From: Taenia hydatigena
Lineage: Eukaryota > Platyhelminthes > Cestoda > Cyclophyllidea > Taeniidae
Direction: 5' to 3'
Assembly (NCBI GenBank): GCA_036345935.2
Contig: JADWOT020000002.1
Span: 19,496,342-19,560,341, forward strand
DNA length: 64,000 bases
The notes below the pieces were generated by a model. It ran no database searches. It was not told the DNA's origin and was given only the letters and a program-made list of their open reading frames with translations. Position numbers and translations under genes: made by a program. Position 1 is the stretch's first letter. Every line of letters begins with the position of its first letter. Shown piece after piece: positions 49,411 through 61,807 of the stretch.

Positions 49411-51031
49411 CGAGTGGACGCCGAAAGTATTTGAAAAGACTACCCAGTGTATCCCGCAGCTAATAGATTTTAATTAATTAAACGCCAAATGCTGCAACTA
49501 TCAACGCTGTGTTTCTCATGTATGAGGTAGTAGTCCATGCTTAGACACGCGCACGATTTAGATGCTTATAGAAGCCAAATTTATGGAACAGTTGTTATGA
49601 TGGTCCTCACACCTCCTTAGCATATTTGGTACTCAACTATACGCAGGTCTACTTGGAATCCACATCCTCCGTTTGGATGAATATCAAAATGATGTGAGAG
49701 TCCATTGAACGCTACTTATCATGTGTTATCCGCGTCAGTAATATTGGTTGCTTAGGCATATGTGGCAATGACTCTCATGGTTATAACGCGCTGTATTGGA
49801 ATGAGGGTTAGTTCATGGCTGTCACTAATTTCTTCCATTTGCTGCCAAGCAGTGAATGCTCCCCGAATCTGTTTGTGTTGGATTCGCGTAGAACTTCTTT
49901 CATTGAAGACATCTGGCTTGCTCGCATGAATCGCTTCCTCTGGCAGTAGGTTTCTTCTCTGACATGCAGCCTTTCCAACAACAATGCCGTCTTTACTTCC
50001 CACTACATTGATCTTATACCATTTGTTTCCTGTTCTTCCTCCTTTTATGCAGGCTTGTTTTGTTAATGTATGAAGGAGGGTGTAATAAAACACACAGGAT
50101 TATTCGAGCGTAGCACAATGGACGAAGTTGAACTGCAATCTATTTAGGGAAAAATAAGTGTGAGAGAGCACCCATCTTTCAAATATCGTGTTGATGAGAG
50201 TAACGATGGTTTGGGTGAGTGCAGTGAGTAAAGCCCTTGAGCGCTCAAAATAGTGCTGTTAGTTATAAATGCACATTAATCACCGTGAGAAATGTGCCAA
50301 ATGACAGCCACATGAGAAGGTGGGTGGATAGGGCGTGAGAAGAAGAGGTACAAATTTGCCACACATTTCACCTTATTTGAGGAGTCCTTTTGATGCAGAT
50401 GTTACCCACCATCGCACACTGTGCCCTCGTGCTGAAGTCGACAGTTAGAAGTTGGACATAGCCTAGTGACTTCTAATATCAAGCTCTGAGGCAACAGTGG
50501 CACGACACAGCTTGTGATGGTTGTCGATGTTGGAACTAACAAACACGGAAACGTGGGCAAATTAAGAGTTGCGAGTGCAGAAATGAAATGTTCTGCCTGA
50601 AGGAGTAGGATTTAAAAATGATGTGGATGTTTCAAACTGAGTTGTGTTGCTGACAATGCCATTTCTGATCTTGATGACAATCCTTCGAACTCGACTAGTC
50701 ATGGTTAAGCAAGGTGTTATGTCTCCTGGTAACACAATACAATGGAACTATGGATGTCGGAAGTGACCACAATCGTTCGCAAGATTGTGCTATTAGGTAG
50801 GCTAGCCTGAGGGTGGGTAGGAGAAATGAGATGAGGTTATGGGTGGCACGTCGAGCTCACTACTTATTTTTCCCTTCTTCTTTGCAATTTCGATGCCATA
50901 AGCAGAGACTGCAAAAATTAAAATAGCAGAGGTAGGGCTCGTGCTCCGATCCTAGACAATACAAAGCAGCTCACAAACAAAGTGTGAGTAGGGGGGGAGG
51001 ATTCATCCACCAGTAACTTTGATGGTTGGGG

Positions 51032-51266
51032 CATAGAGGCCAGCAAGGAGGTTGATGTTGGTGGCGGTGATGGTGAGGATATTAGCAGCTTCGCCAGAAC
51101 CGCAGCTCTCAATATGAGTAATGCATCGGATTCAACGTCAACTTGTTACGAAATTCCAAGAGCAGCAGTACAAAGGTGCTGCAGACCGGCGCAATATGCG
51201 TTGATAAAATTTCGCGTTCAAACTTGTTGTAGGAAACCACAAGCCCGAGCTCACCTTCTCATGCTC
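51032..51266. repeat. Block B, copy 2
   Basis: Direct homologue of 10931-11166. On the minus strand it forms an open frame with the outer end of the right palindrome arm (50918 to about 51150, ending ALPLLF). The same 3' part is present in the left arm (46104-46313) without block B, so the left copy has lost this part of the frame. It could be a terminal exon; unrecognised. Confidence 0.65.
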
Positions 51267-54200
51267 TACAGCAATGGCACCGGTGACGTTAAGTATCAGT
51301 TTACACCAACCATTACAATAAACAAACGATATTGTTGCCGCGCCCAATTTTTCGTCTCTTCATTCGATAACATGAGTTTAGTGCCGTTTTTGCGTAACGT
51401 TGGGTTATTAAGTATTGACGACGTTGTGATCACCAATTCCTAAGAGGGGTTGTGCAAACCACTGGTTGAGACGTGTCAAAGTAAAATTGTGTTTTTTTTT
51501 AGGCCGCGGGGCCAGCCACGCAGATTTTACTACTTTTTCTACCGCCCGTCCTTTCCGCCATCTTGGATTCATGATGCCCGCCTAGTCTGGGGCCTTTAGG
51601 TACCCCTCTAGGCCAGTAATACCAAAAAAACAAAGAGCAGACATCCATAGTGGGATTTTTAATTACCTCTTCAAGGCACAACTACTTCAAGATACGTAAA
51701 GATGATAAACTTGCATGAATTGCGTCTTCAATACCTTCCAAATCGAGTTCTGCCTGCAGAAATACACACAGCGGAAAAAGTAATAGTGAATGCAAGGAAA
51801 TTAGGATGTTAGGAGAGTAAATCGTTGACGATAGTTAGAGGCTGGTCAGATTCCGTTTCATCTGTCAAAGTTGGGCGACAGCGGTGGTAGAAGCCATTAA
51901 CGTTAAACCGAAATGGAGATTCGGGTGAAAGATATGCAAAGCAAAGTGACGATGAAGATACGAGTGTGCTCTAAAGGGGGAAATGTACACTGAAGATTGT
52001 GTATCCTTGAAGGCTTTTCCGAAGATTGGGCCCATTTAAAGTGCAGCTGCTACATCTCTCGGAGAGATACAGGAATCCCGTGTGCTTTTTTGATGTCAGT
52101 GCACAGCTGTAACGTGGTCTTCGTGCAGACATCGCGCGTGATGAAATTCAACAATCCATCCAATCGCGATGCTAAAGGTCGTTCACAGGGGTCCACTACC
52201 ATGCCACTGGAAAGACAGTAGTTTTCCTTAGCTCTAATCTGTAGTGACGACACTTTTGGATGCACAAAAAGACAAGGCATCCTACCAGTTGAAGAGTCTT
52301 TCCAAAAATGGTGGCACAAATCGATCTTCACAGAGTGCGGATTCACACCCTACTTCCATGCTGTTCTCCTGAAAGAGGCATGAGTTATTTTCTCCAAAAC
52401 ATCACATTTATAAGTGAACTGGATGGCCACGACTGCTGTGACTGCGTAATCCATCTTGCGTATTCTTCATGGCTCTTCAAGAATGTTTTTAAAACCAACT
52501 TAGCATCCCTCGAACCCCATTAAATGTCGGCGATTGCGGTCATGATAAGTGCTGGGGGATATGAGGTAAGTGGACAATTTAGAAACTGGTCCAAGTTCTT
52601 GAAATATGGTCTTAGGGAATTGACCTCCAAAGGAATCGAGAGTGACTGGGTTGGTGACTTCGTTGCCGGTGGGAGACGAGGTGCGATACCGTGTTATTTT
52701 GCTGATTAAAGAAAGTGTTGCAGTTTGTCTACTTTCCTCTTATTTGACTAACTAGTTGGATAAGTTGGTTAAGAATGGCTTAAGGATACAATGCAACTCT
52801 CCGCTTAAGAAATTTTTTGAACGTCGAATTGAGGTTATTATGCTTGTAAAGGGAGGAAAGGTAAGAGGTAGAGCCACTATACTTTGGCTTGCGGATCGGA
52901 GAGGGCATGGGCTCGTTTACTTTTCCTTAGGCAAAGTGCCTACTTTCTCGTCTACGCTGGACAGGCTATTTGTTGCACTTGAACTGCTTCACAGATGGAT
53001 TCTAACTGGAAGCTTTGATGTTCGGATCTTTGTCTTGGACCTTCATTCCCTTTAAAGAAGTGGATTAACTGGGTAAGGGTATTTTTGCTAATAACGTATG
53101 GAGCAGGGAATAGAGGTTGTGGTATACGCGTTTAAAACACTCGTAGGTCTCGGGGATCGTTGGTACCTCTTGGTTTGTGAGACTCACATCTGCCAAACGC
53201 TTTTTACCCACAATTTCAATTCAACAAACAAGGATAACTTGCCTTCTCGTCCCTTTTTGTGCATTCCATTATTTTCCACTTATACGTGGTCCTTCATGTA
53301 CCTTCTCCCACTAATGCGTTAACTTAATCTCCATATTCGAACATTGGTGCATCTTCGTAGAGACGAATTTTAATATTATGAACAGTGATTATTTGTAATT
53401 TTATGCAATTCGTTACCCAAATGCATTGAGTCGGTTCGGTCCATCCGTTCATTCAGAGGATGTTTTAACAGGCCATGTCGCATCGTGCTGTTACTAGGTG
53501 GGTATATGAGCCCATCTAGGAAAGGATCTGACCCTGCAAAACACGTAAAGCAAACCCTATAGAAAAGTCCAATGAAATACCTTTTTCATAGCTTTGAAGG
53601 CTGGGACCATTAAAACGAGGAGACCCAGGAGGACGGCAACTTTGCGAGACTTTTAATGGAATGCTGCAGCAATATTTGCTCAAATATGGGGAAATAGCAA
53701 CCATAAGAAGAAGTGAGAGAAGGAATAGCTCTTCTGGAGGTGGAGCTTGTGTCCAAACACATTTCATACATTCTTGCGCCTCCGTTCTTACCTTAATTCA
53801 CTAAAGTAAGCAGAGAACTTCTAAAACCAAAGCCAGCAAAGTGAACCAAAGTTGTTCTGGTGCCGCCTGCACGAATGCTTTTACAAAGTTCAATCCCATT
53901 CTATGACGACAAAAGTGTGTGAGGAATGTGCCCAAACAGGGTAGAGGCTACCATCGACTTGTCTTCTTGATTACCATCTCAGCTTTAATTTGTTTTCGGA
54001 TAGTACAATCACTGCAACTCTAGGAAATATTAGACTTACACAGTGGAAGACAATTCCCAAGTTTTTGGGTGCATCGGTACCGTCCAACCAATTTTATTTC
54101 CTAAGGATGAAAGTGAAAGGTACAGACGAGGTAGAGGCTGAAGGTGAGAACTTGAATGGCTACAGCATGAGGATGTTGAAGTGATACTACATGTAAATGT

Positions 54201-54807
54201 CTTTCCTGTACTGTTGCCACAGAAATGTTTTAGCTCGGTAGGAAAAATCTACATGAGCTTTTGTTAAACTATTCAGTTATAACTACTGTTCAGAACACGT
54301 GATCGTGCCAATTTCGTCTTGCATTGAAGTAGAGCTTTCTCTGTGTTAGAATAAGCTACCAAATGGTGCACATTTAAGTGGGTCTGGACAGAGCGTAAGC
54401 GGTTGATTTCTGAGGTAGGCAAGTAAAGATCCTATGTGTACTGGGCACTAATAAGCAGTATGTTGCGGGGAAAAAGTCTAGTGGACTATTTTAAACAGTT
54501 TATGTACCCAGTTGGGAGTAAATAATGTGTGAATAACTTCACAAAAAAACGCTCTTTTAAGACACATAATACAAGGTAAAAACTCCTACTTAAATTTCTT
54601 TCTTCTGGCCATGTTTATGGGTGCCGAGAAATTTTTTACAAAACAATTTATCTGTGTATTTTCCGAAAGCTCTTAAGATTCACAAGAAGAGCCCTTTTTT
54701 CCAAGTAAGCAATTTTTTGCTGTATGGTTTTGTTTGTTGGCTGCGGAAGCGTGTGAAACACTTCCACGCGTGAGTGGGCGAATAAAGTAGGGAAATAGAA
54801 GGCGGTA
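51267..54807. other. No gene seen
   Basis: Short open frames only. An ATG at 52524 is followed by a donor-like GTAAGT at 52566, but the next acceptor leads into a stop. A frame at 52756-53055 (99 codons) starts at TTG and is unrecognised. Confidence 0.4.
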
Positions 54808-54868
54808 TGCGTATGCCGGGAGTCGAAACCGGATCGACTGCCCGGAAGGCAGCTGCGCCACACCACGC
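54808..54868 (-). pseudogene. tRNA-Gly(UCC)-like sequence lacking a proper D-arm
   Basis: On the minus strand the sequence has an anticodon arm (GCTGC / GCAGT) with loop CTTCCGG, giving anticodon TCC. It also has a T-arm-like stretch with TTCGACT in the loop and CCGG/CCGG pairing, and GCGT...ACGCA ends. It is 61 nt instead of about 72 because the D-arm is collapsed, and two acceptor pairs fail. TGGCGCAGCTG fits the Pol III A box, and the T-loop fits the B box with one mismatch. It is more likely a tRNA pseudogene or the head of a tRNA-derived SINE than a working tRNA. A-rich sequence follows within about 150 nt. Confidence 0.55.
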
Positions 54869-57800
54869 AAGCTTGCAACGTCGACGTGCAGGGTGCTCAC
54901 AGCTCACTTCCTCTTTTACACAACTTCTATCATTGGCAGCTACTCTCACTGATTTGACCATTGAAGTTCTTTGTTTTACTTCTACGTCCTACCCTAGGGC
55001 AAGCCTTGCGCAACACCTACTTAGCTTGTCCAAAGTCAACATTTCTTTTTGCACACTTGCACATTTACACTACAAGGAGATTGATACCGATCTCATTGAT
55101 ACTTATGTAGTGAACTGGTCTTGTCTCAGATATTACGGTCAAATTAAGACAACTATGCGCGCACACATACATCCCGTTTCGCTCTACCAGGTAGCAGCTC
55201 CAAAGCATGTGGATTTAAAAGAGACTCCTGTTACAATGCATCCTTTTGATTGCTCCACTATGAAGACATGCATCTCTCTGCGGCCTATTTAGCTAGTGGG
55301 ATGAGTCTGAGAAGGTACTACTTTTACATTTGATTATTATCAACTCCGTACTATAGACAACTTCGAGACGCACTTTCCTGCTGGTGCACGCCTCGTGTCG
55401 CTTCAGATGCTAATGGTGATGAAGACGATTCTAACCTTCCTCCTCTTCCCTTCTACCATCTCTGCTATGAGAAGGATATGCTTTGATGGAGCCGAAGTAT
55501 TTACGAAGAGGGTGCCTTAGACTCACGAGAGTGACCACGGTCGTCCGTCTCTCGCCTACAAAGTACATCTAAAGAACATAGGTAGTAGAGGCGAAGCCGC
55601 AGAACATGAAACTAAGGTAGGCGCCGAAAATGAGCGTCATGCTTGCATCTCCTATTGATAGGTCTTTCACATTCTTTTCTTATCGGCTGATGCCAAATGT
55701 CTGTCACATTAGCTTTAACATTCAACGATAGCATTAGGTAGCTACACTGTAAGACCACGTTTACTTGCCGCTGTCACCGATGTAGTGCCACAGTCCTACC
55801 TGAAGTCAGAAGAAGCCTCACTGGCAGGACAGAGAGTGTAACACCGACGCACAGACGCAGTATAATTGAGAGACTGCTGTAAAGATCTAGAAACCATGCC
55901 GTCAAGCGAAAGTGTGTATATTGAGAAACAATGAGTCCGCATAATAAAACGCCAGATTAAACAAACTATTAAGTGGTTACATAGGGTATCGGTAAAATTT
56001 TTGTCGTTAGGGTGCATGGCTTACATTCGTGGTGCCTCCAACCCTAGCGTGTCTCAAACGTTGTTTTTCCTATAAGACCTCAAAGCCAATGGCTTATTTG
56101 GGAGATACGAAGGCGAAGAGGGGCGGGACAAAGTTGCCAAGAGATGACCCTTGCAGTCATGTGATCAACTCAAGCTCGTGAGACGGAAAGTGTTTTCTTA
56201 TAAAGCATTCCTAAAAACAAAATGCGCAAAGCCATTATCATGGATGTTGAATATCGCGAGGGAGAAATGAAGGCCGACGCACGCTCTAGATGCACAGCTA
56301 ACCACACAGCACCATCGCTAAAGCAGCTGCTACTCACGGCTGCATCCCTTCTATTCTGTACAATGAATTGCTGGTTTGGATTCAAAGTCTAGGATGGAGG
56401 GTTGAAGTTAAACGCGAGTCAATGCAAGTCTAATGAATGGGCAGAAAAGTTTGAATCGGTAGGTACTTAAGTATGTGAAAAAGTAAGTGGGGGACTTAAG
56501 AATCTTTGAATTAGTGCAGATAAAAGTGCAAGTTGGTGCCCATTCAGGAAATGAGAAGATAACTGGTCTCATTGTACAACTGGGTGCTATTGTCTATTGT
56601 GCGGATTTGTCCTTTAAAGCACCACCCACTCGAATTCCGGCGTCGTTCATTTGGGGATGCGGGACTGTAATGCTTATGTTCTTTAAATGTGCTTTGTAAA
56701 CGAGAGGCTGGAGGACCATTTTGACTTGGTCGTTGACGCACGTGGTAGCCCCCCCTCCCCCGAGACTAAGGCTCCTGAGCTGTGAATATTTTGGCCCTGC
56801 TACCATATATCTCTCCTACGCTTTAATAAAGGTGGCTTGAAATATCCAACCTTCTCATAGCAAAAGTGGAGGAAGAGGAGGAGGAAGGAAAGGGAGAACC
56901 GTCTACACTGGAATTCGTAAATTATGCATTAATTTGATAGGCCTTTCGCGTTAGTGTCTGCTGTCCTATAAGGAGTTCCCCTAGTAAGCTTTTACTTGGC
57001 TTGGTAGCATTTGCGGTCAACTATAATTTTTTTGGTTTAAACTTAACAAAACTTTACCTGTGCTTTCTCTTTGTGTTCACCCCACTTAGAGTCGGCAAAA
57101 TCCAAAGTAAGTATTTGGTCCCTCATACGTTGCAACTTTTCCGCTAGAATAGGCACTAAATTCTAGAAGAATTACTATGCGATGCAATGACAATTTCACC
57201 CATTAAAAGGAGAAAAAGGAAGTTAATTTATTCCGCTCAACAAAAGACGCTGGAAAACATCTGTTTATTTGCAAAATTTTGCAGATTCTTGAATTGGCAG
57301 ACGAAAGCGAGGAAAACAGCTCCTTTTGGAAAACTTTTGACGCTATCTGTCGTGACTGGTGAGGACGCGTTTTGTAACAATTCATTTGATAGTTAAAATT
57401 CTACTGATAAATCGCTAGTAAATAAGAAATACCCACGCATTTTTAACATTGATTTCAGAGATTGCTTTAAATCTTGTGTCTATCGACGCATACTCTGGCA
57501 TTTGATGAAACAATTTCAACTCCATCACCTTGCCTGACATAGAATTCTGCATATTTGTGGCAAATATGAAAAGCGTGGGTGGTAAATTTGTTGAATTAGG
57601 TGTCCAATTCTGACGAAAAACCAACAATCCTTGATTAGCGTTGTGTTTTACTCCCAAAAGACCATGATTTGACAGGTTCGGTGTGATAGGCCGATGCTTA
57701 GGTCGTCAGCTAGACGAACGTTTCAGTTAATGGGGGCTATGTTTAGGCATTGCAGCATACCTTTTGGACCATGCCCTTCTGCATGGAGGTAAGTATCACA

Positions 57801-58082
57801 TTTTCCATGCCAGTCTAGCTCATCACGATGGTAACGAGGAACCAGGGCACTACGGTCATTAGCTTGCTTTAGAACAGTGTTGAATGCACCTTGTTTAATA
57901 AATAATCAGTTGGCAATTTTACCCCGTAATATTCCGTGATATTACAGAGCCTAAGTCAGCAGCTAACTCTGCATCTAATGTGATATAGGAGAGGAGCTAA
58001 GGGAACAGGTAGAGACGGGAATGATGAGGGCGATTATGAAAGCACAGAGGTCTTAATGTGGGCGTATGACAAAGCCAACGTA
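54869..58082. other. No gene seen; isolated splice-like exons
   Basis: The 161-codon frame 54807-55292 begins in the antisense of the tRNA-like sequence and is probably chance. Two isolated exon-like stretches have good signals: 57090-57106 (acceptor TGTTCACCCCACTTAG, donor GTAAGT; 15 nt if the second AG is used) and 57756-57788 (33 nt, acceptor GGCATTGCAG, donor GTAAGT). They have no matching partners. Confidence 0.35.
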
Positions 58083-59410
58083 AGTCGTGAGCCAAAGGCT
58101 GACGCGTGGGCGCATGCACATCAGCCACGTGGTCTGTGGGCGCACTGTGTTGCATCCCCGGTTCTGAGAATGCCTCACCGCCTCTGTAAAACCCTTTTAT
58201 TTGGAGGCGTGCAGCATCAGATAAATATTTTGTCGGTAATATTGTAAGATACTATAATAACGAGAATAAAATTTTCACAACTAATATTAAGTCAACTGCT
58301 TTGATCTGTACAGCGTTATAAAAGTTGCCAGATTCCCTTTTGTTTAGCTTTAAGCTTCTTTTTCCTTTATGAAGTTGAGTGAACTTGCGATGAGACATTA
58401 AATCCTCAACATTGTTTTGAAAATGCAAGTAAAAGACGAACAGCACAAAGCCTTCTCATTGGAAAATTTCTACGCATCCACCGCTGTAGTAAGCTGTGCC
58501 CCTAGAAACAGCAAAAGCCCTTCATTCTCTATGTTTTCTTATAATGTTGTTTTTTCTCACTGAATCGTCTGATTTTGTAAATTGTGTGGAAAGCATTAGC
58601 TGAAGTAATAGCATCCGAGGGGCGAGGATAGATTTTGCGACACAAACGATAATTCTTGATAATAAATAGAAAGTTTAAGGCAGCAGCAAATTCTGCACTC
58701 AGCTTAAAATAAAGAGGAAACATTGGGGATAAAATAAGACAAGAAGCGATGAAGACCATTAGGAAAACAGATGTCTTCGAGTGAGGGTGTGACAGAGCCA
58801 AAGAGGACTCGCGCCATCGGCTAACGCGTAAGCGCATGCAGACTAGCCATGTGATCTGTTGGCGGGCCACCTTCATGGGTATGCTTGATTGTGGAGAAAT
58901 GAAACGCAAAAAAAGTTTTTTGGCTGCGAATTTGACAGCTAAAAGGGTGTTAAATCGACCCTTAAAAGCTAAAATTAATTCTAATGTCCACATAATTCGC
59001 TGGTCTGGAGAGTTTTATGGTCAGTCTTTTGTAAAATATCTGCATAAAACTTTATCAAAGTTTTGTTTTGGTTTGTTTTTGACAGTTGATATTTCCTTTA
59101 TGAAGTTTAGTGGGTTTGCTATAACGCTTTGAATTATCCGTCTTGGTTAAAAACGCAGACAAAGGAGCACTGAACAAGTCTTTCTCATCGAGATAAATGA
59201 AAAACATCAAGCACCGTTTTAGCATTCTTTGCCCCATTTGCAGCAAGTAAACTTTTCCCACCTCAGCCGTCAATTCCTCAAGAATTACTATTTATGCACG
59301 TTGTTGCCTGATGCTATAAAATGGACTTGAATCAGTATTTGAAGTAATGGAGCCAGATCACATGGCTGGTGTGCGTACGCCCATGCGTGAGCCAACGGCG
59401 CACGATTTTA
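58083..59410. repeat. Three-copy repeat family (two direct, one inverted)
   Basis: A stretch of about 60 nt with the core GGCTNACGCG, GCGCATGCA and AGCCATGTGATCTG occurs at about 58090-58145 and 58815-58870 in plus orientation, and at about 59355-59410 inverted. The first two copies continue with weaker similarity to a shared TCCTTTATGAAGTT motif (about 58363 and 59095), suggesting units of about 300 nt. Confidence 0.55.
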
Positions 59411-60346
59411 CGATGGCTTAATCACACGCTCACCTGATGTCCTCTCTACCTTCACATTAACGCTCAGCATCCCTCTTCGTTTCGCCTTTGCCTCAGACTG
59501 GATACAGAGTTAGATGCTGACTTGAATTATGCACGGTTAGCCGATTCGCATGAGTTGGAATTGCCATCTGCTCGTATTGGTGACGTGTGCAAGGTCAATT
59601 TAACTCTGATTATCAACAAATTCATCGAATATGAGAGCATTCAAAAGTTTCCTAAAAAACTTTATGAACGTATTACCATAGACCTTCGTTCACGTAAAAA
59701 TAAGCTGAATTATTACCAGAGGGCAGGCTACTTACCCTCGTGCAGATCTTAGAAGCCACCAGCACGGCCCGAAGGTTTTGCCTCAAAGTAAAAGAACAGC
59801 CTCCATGGATTAAATTTGTTCGTAAAACTAAATAGACTACTAGGCAGATTATTTAATTCTATTAAGATGTAGTCTTTTGAGAATGAAATACCAAGGCATG
59901 AGGTTTTCATGCGATCAAAGCTGTTATGCAGGAGTGAATTTTCACCCAGTAAGGAATATGCCACCTCATGGCTCGGTAAGAGCAGGACAACAATTTGTAG
60001 CTGAATAGGTATGTGCCTACACTGAATACTGACTTATTTCCAACTATGGCAAGTGACAATTTATCTCATTATTTTTATCTATGTAAATGCCTAGATATGC
60101 CATGGACTGCTCCATTGGGCCCAAAGTCAATTCCATAACTTAGTTTAATAAAACCCCACCTAACATCGCTAATGTGCTCAATGAACTTATAATTTGGTGT
60201 GGTTTCACTATGCCCAAATACTTAGAAGATTAGTCAGTTCTAGTCGTCTAATAAATGTCTAGCTCAGAGATCAAAATTGAACACTTAAATTGGATAGAAG
60301 CTTAGACCAATGCTCCTTGGCCACTGTTTCCCCATCGTTTCCCACC

Positions 60347-60837
60347 ATGAAAACGACCACAGACAGTGAAATAGACCCATCTACTATGCACCGTGACGAG
60401 CTCTTTGACATGTTGGAATTAACAAATTGTGATAGATTGTCCAAAATTAAATGAAAGAAGGAGAGTTATCTTTTAAGTGGATCTACTACCGATTCTGCAA
60501 TGCCCAAGCCAATGGCTCAGCGTCAGCCACTGCAACCACTGCAAGCGACGGATCTTCATTCACTGATTCTGTTACAGCTAACCGACTTACATTCATGGAT
60601 TTGGATTTCTTTGTAAGTCCACGCAAATTGCTCACCCACAATATTGTAGTTGAAGGTAAACGTTATGCTGATAGGGCAGGCATCCTCACCAGACTACCCG
60701 GAACACTGGCTCAAACAACCCAACGATCTAGGAGTTTGCAATGTGCGTGTATGCACATAGCTTGTTTCGTAGGTCAAGAGGTAACCACTTTATTGACTTA
60801 CAACACATTTATAAGCACGCATGCGTGTGGAGTGTAA
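60347..60837 (+). other. Two overlapping small open frames, unrecognised
   Basis: A 34-codon acidic frame starts at ATG 60347 and stops in an ATGA overlap with a second ATG frame of 128 codons (60451-60837). The second product is Thr/Ser-rich in its first third, with four Cys near the end. No domain recognised and no splice structure required. Kept as possible coding sequence only. Confidence 0.2.
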
Positions 60838-61131
60838 ATGCGAGTTTTTTCTTTGAAAGTGATGTTGCTTCGGATAAGCCTAATCTTATTGGTACCTCCC
60901 GTCTTGCATGGGGCTTTCACGCCTCCAACCCGTAAGTTACCTCTTTATGCTTCACTTTCCTCTATTGCCACCGACAGTCTTGAACATTATCTAATCCGTC
61001 ATTCAATCGCAATCCACTGACATTCAGGTGCTCTCACTTTGGGCGGAGAGCAGGTGGGAAAGAAGCAAGAGAAGTGCAGTGAGATACGCAATGATGCGAG
61101 GGGATTATTGCTGCATTGTGTATCATTTTAG
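60838..61131 (+). CDS. Candidate two-exon small secreted protein, 65 aa
   Basis: Exon 1 (60838-60931) runs from ATG through a typical signal peptide (MRVFSLKVMLLRISLILLV, then a short PPVLHGA cleavage region) and ends in phase 1 at GTAAGT. The intron 60932-61027 (96 nt) ends in CCACTGACATTCAG with a plausible branch site. Exon 2 (61028-61131) stays open for 33 codons to a TAG. Exon phase and signal peptide match the first exon of a micro-exon gene, but I found no micro-exon series behind it. An alternative acceptor at 61519 gives a short tail ending after ten codons. Confidence 0.35.
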
Positions 61132-61543
61132 CATTGCATGACCCAATGTGGTAAAATTCATCGTACTTCACGCAATAAAGGACAGTGCGAAGCCATAAGA
61201 AGCAAAGCGATTTCGTTGCATAGGATTGCATAAATGGGTCCCGAAGTAGATCGATGACCTGAAGTAGGTAAAATGTTGGCTGGTGAAATGTGATGAAGTG
61301 AGTCTAACAATCCGGAAGTGAAGATATACTGTATCAACATGGCTCATTTTCACCACCATGAGTTAACACATTAAGGCATGCCCTATGCTGAACAAGCATC
61401 ACAACCGGCTGCTTTTACCACAGTCATCATGAAGTTCCCTTCCAAATGCTCGTGAATCTATTTGATATTATAAGAAGCAAGTGAACTCTTAATAATGCCC
61501 CTTTTCCTTGCTTTTATAGGACTGAAATCAAGACCGCGGACCC

Positions 61544-61807
61544 ATGCACATTGATATCCTTTTTCACACAATGCGGAATCTGTGCGTTAAAGGGTGTGTG
61601 GAATACTATGTGCAGTGCATACGAAAATTCACTACAAGCTTTCTAATGAGCAAGTATCAGTTGTGCATGTGCAACGAATTCAGTAATATATGTAACGTAG
61701 CTGAGCATGACTGCTACGACTGCATGATCTGTCCGATGAATGGCCACAGAACTACCGCAAATTTTCGTGCATCCGACGTTGCACTCGCTGGGGATGGGAA
61801 GCGGTAA
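61544..61807 (+). CDS. Cys-rich small protein, 87 aa
   Basis: ATG-initiated frame with nine Cys within about 55 residues (for example LCMC, CNVAEHDCYDC, MICP). A pyrimidine-rich acceptor (CCTTGCTTTTATAG) lies 24 nt upstream, with an in-frame stop between, so the ATG would start the protein in a 5'-spliced or leader-spliced message. No signal peptide. The Cys spacing matches no zinc-binding family I can name; disulfide-rich or metal-binding roles are both possible. Confidence 0.35.
   Translation: MHIDILFHTMRNLCVKGCVEYYVQCIRKFTTSFLMSKYQLCMCNEFSNICNVAEHDCYDCMICPMNGHRTTANFRASDVALAGDGKR

Larger units (their letters stand above)
48745..51031. repeat. Right arm of the palindrome
   Basis: Inverted, nearly identical copy of 46200-48469, carrying the 17-nt segment missing on the left. 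Its outer end passes directly into block B copy 2. Confidence 0.95.

Noticed and set aside
54807..55292. 161-codon plus-strand frame
   Set aside because: Its first part is the antisense of the tRNA-like sequence and the rest shows no domain or splice support.
58047..58076. 30-nt micro-exon before GTAAGT
   Set aside because: Poor acceptor and a stop in phase 1; it lies beside a repeat.
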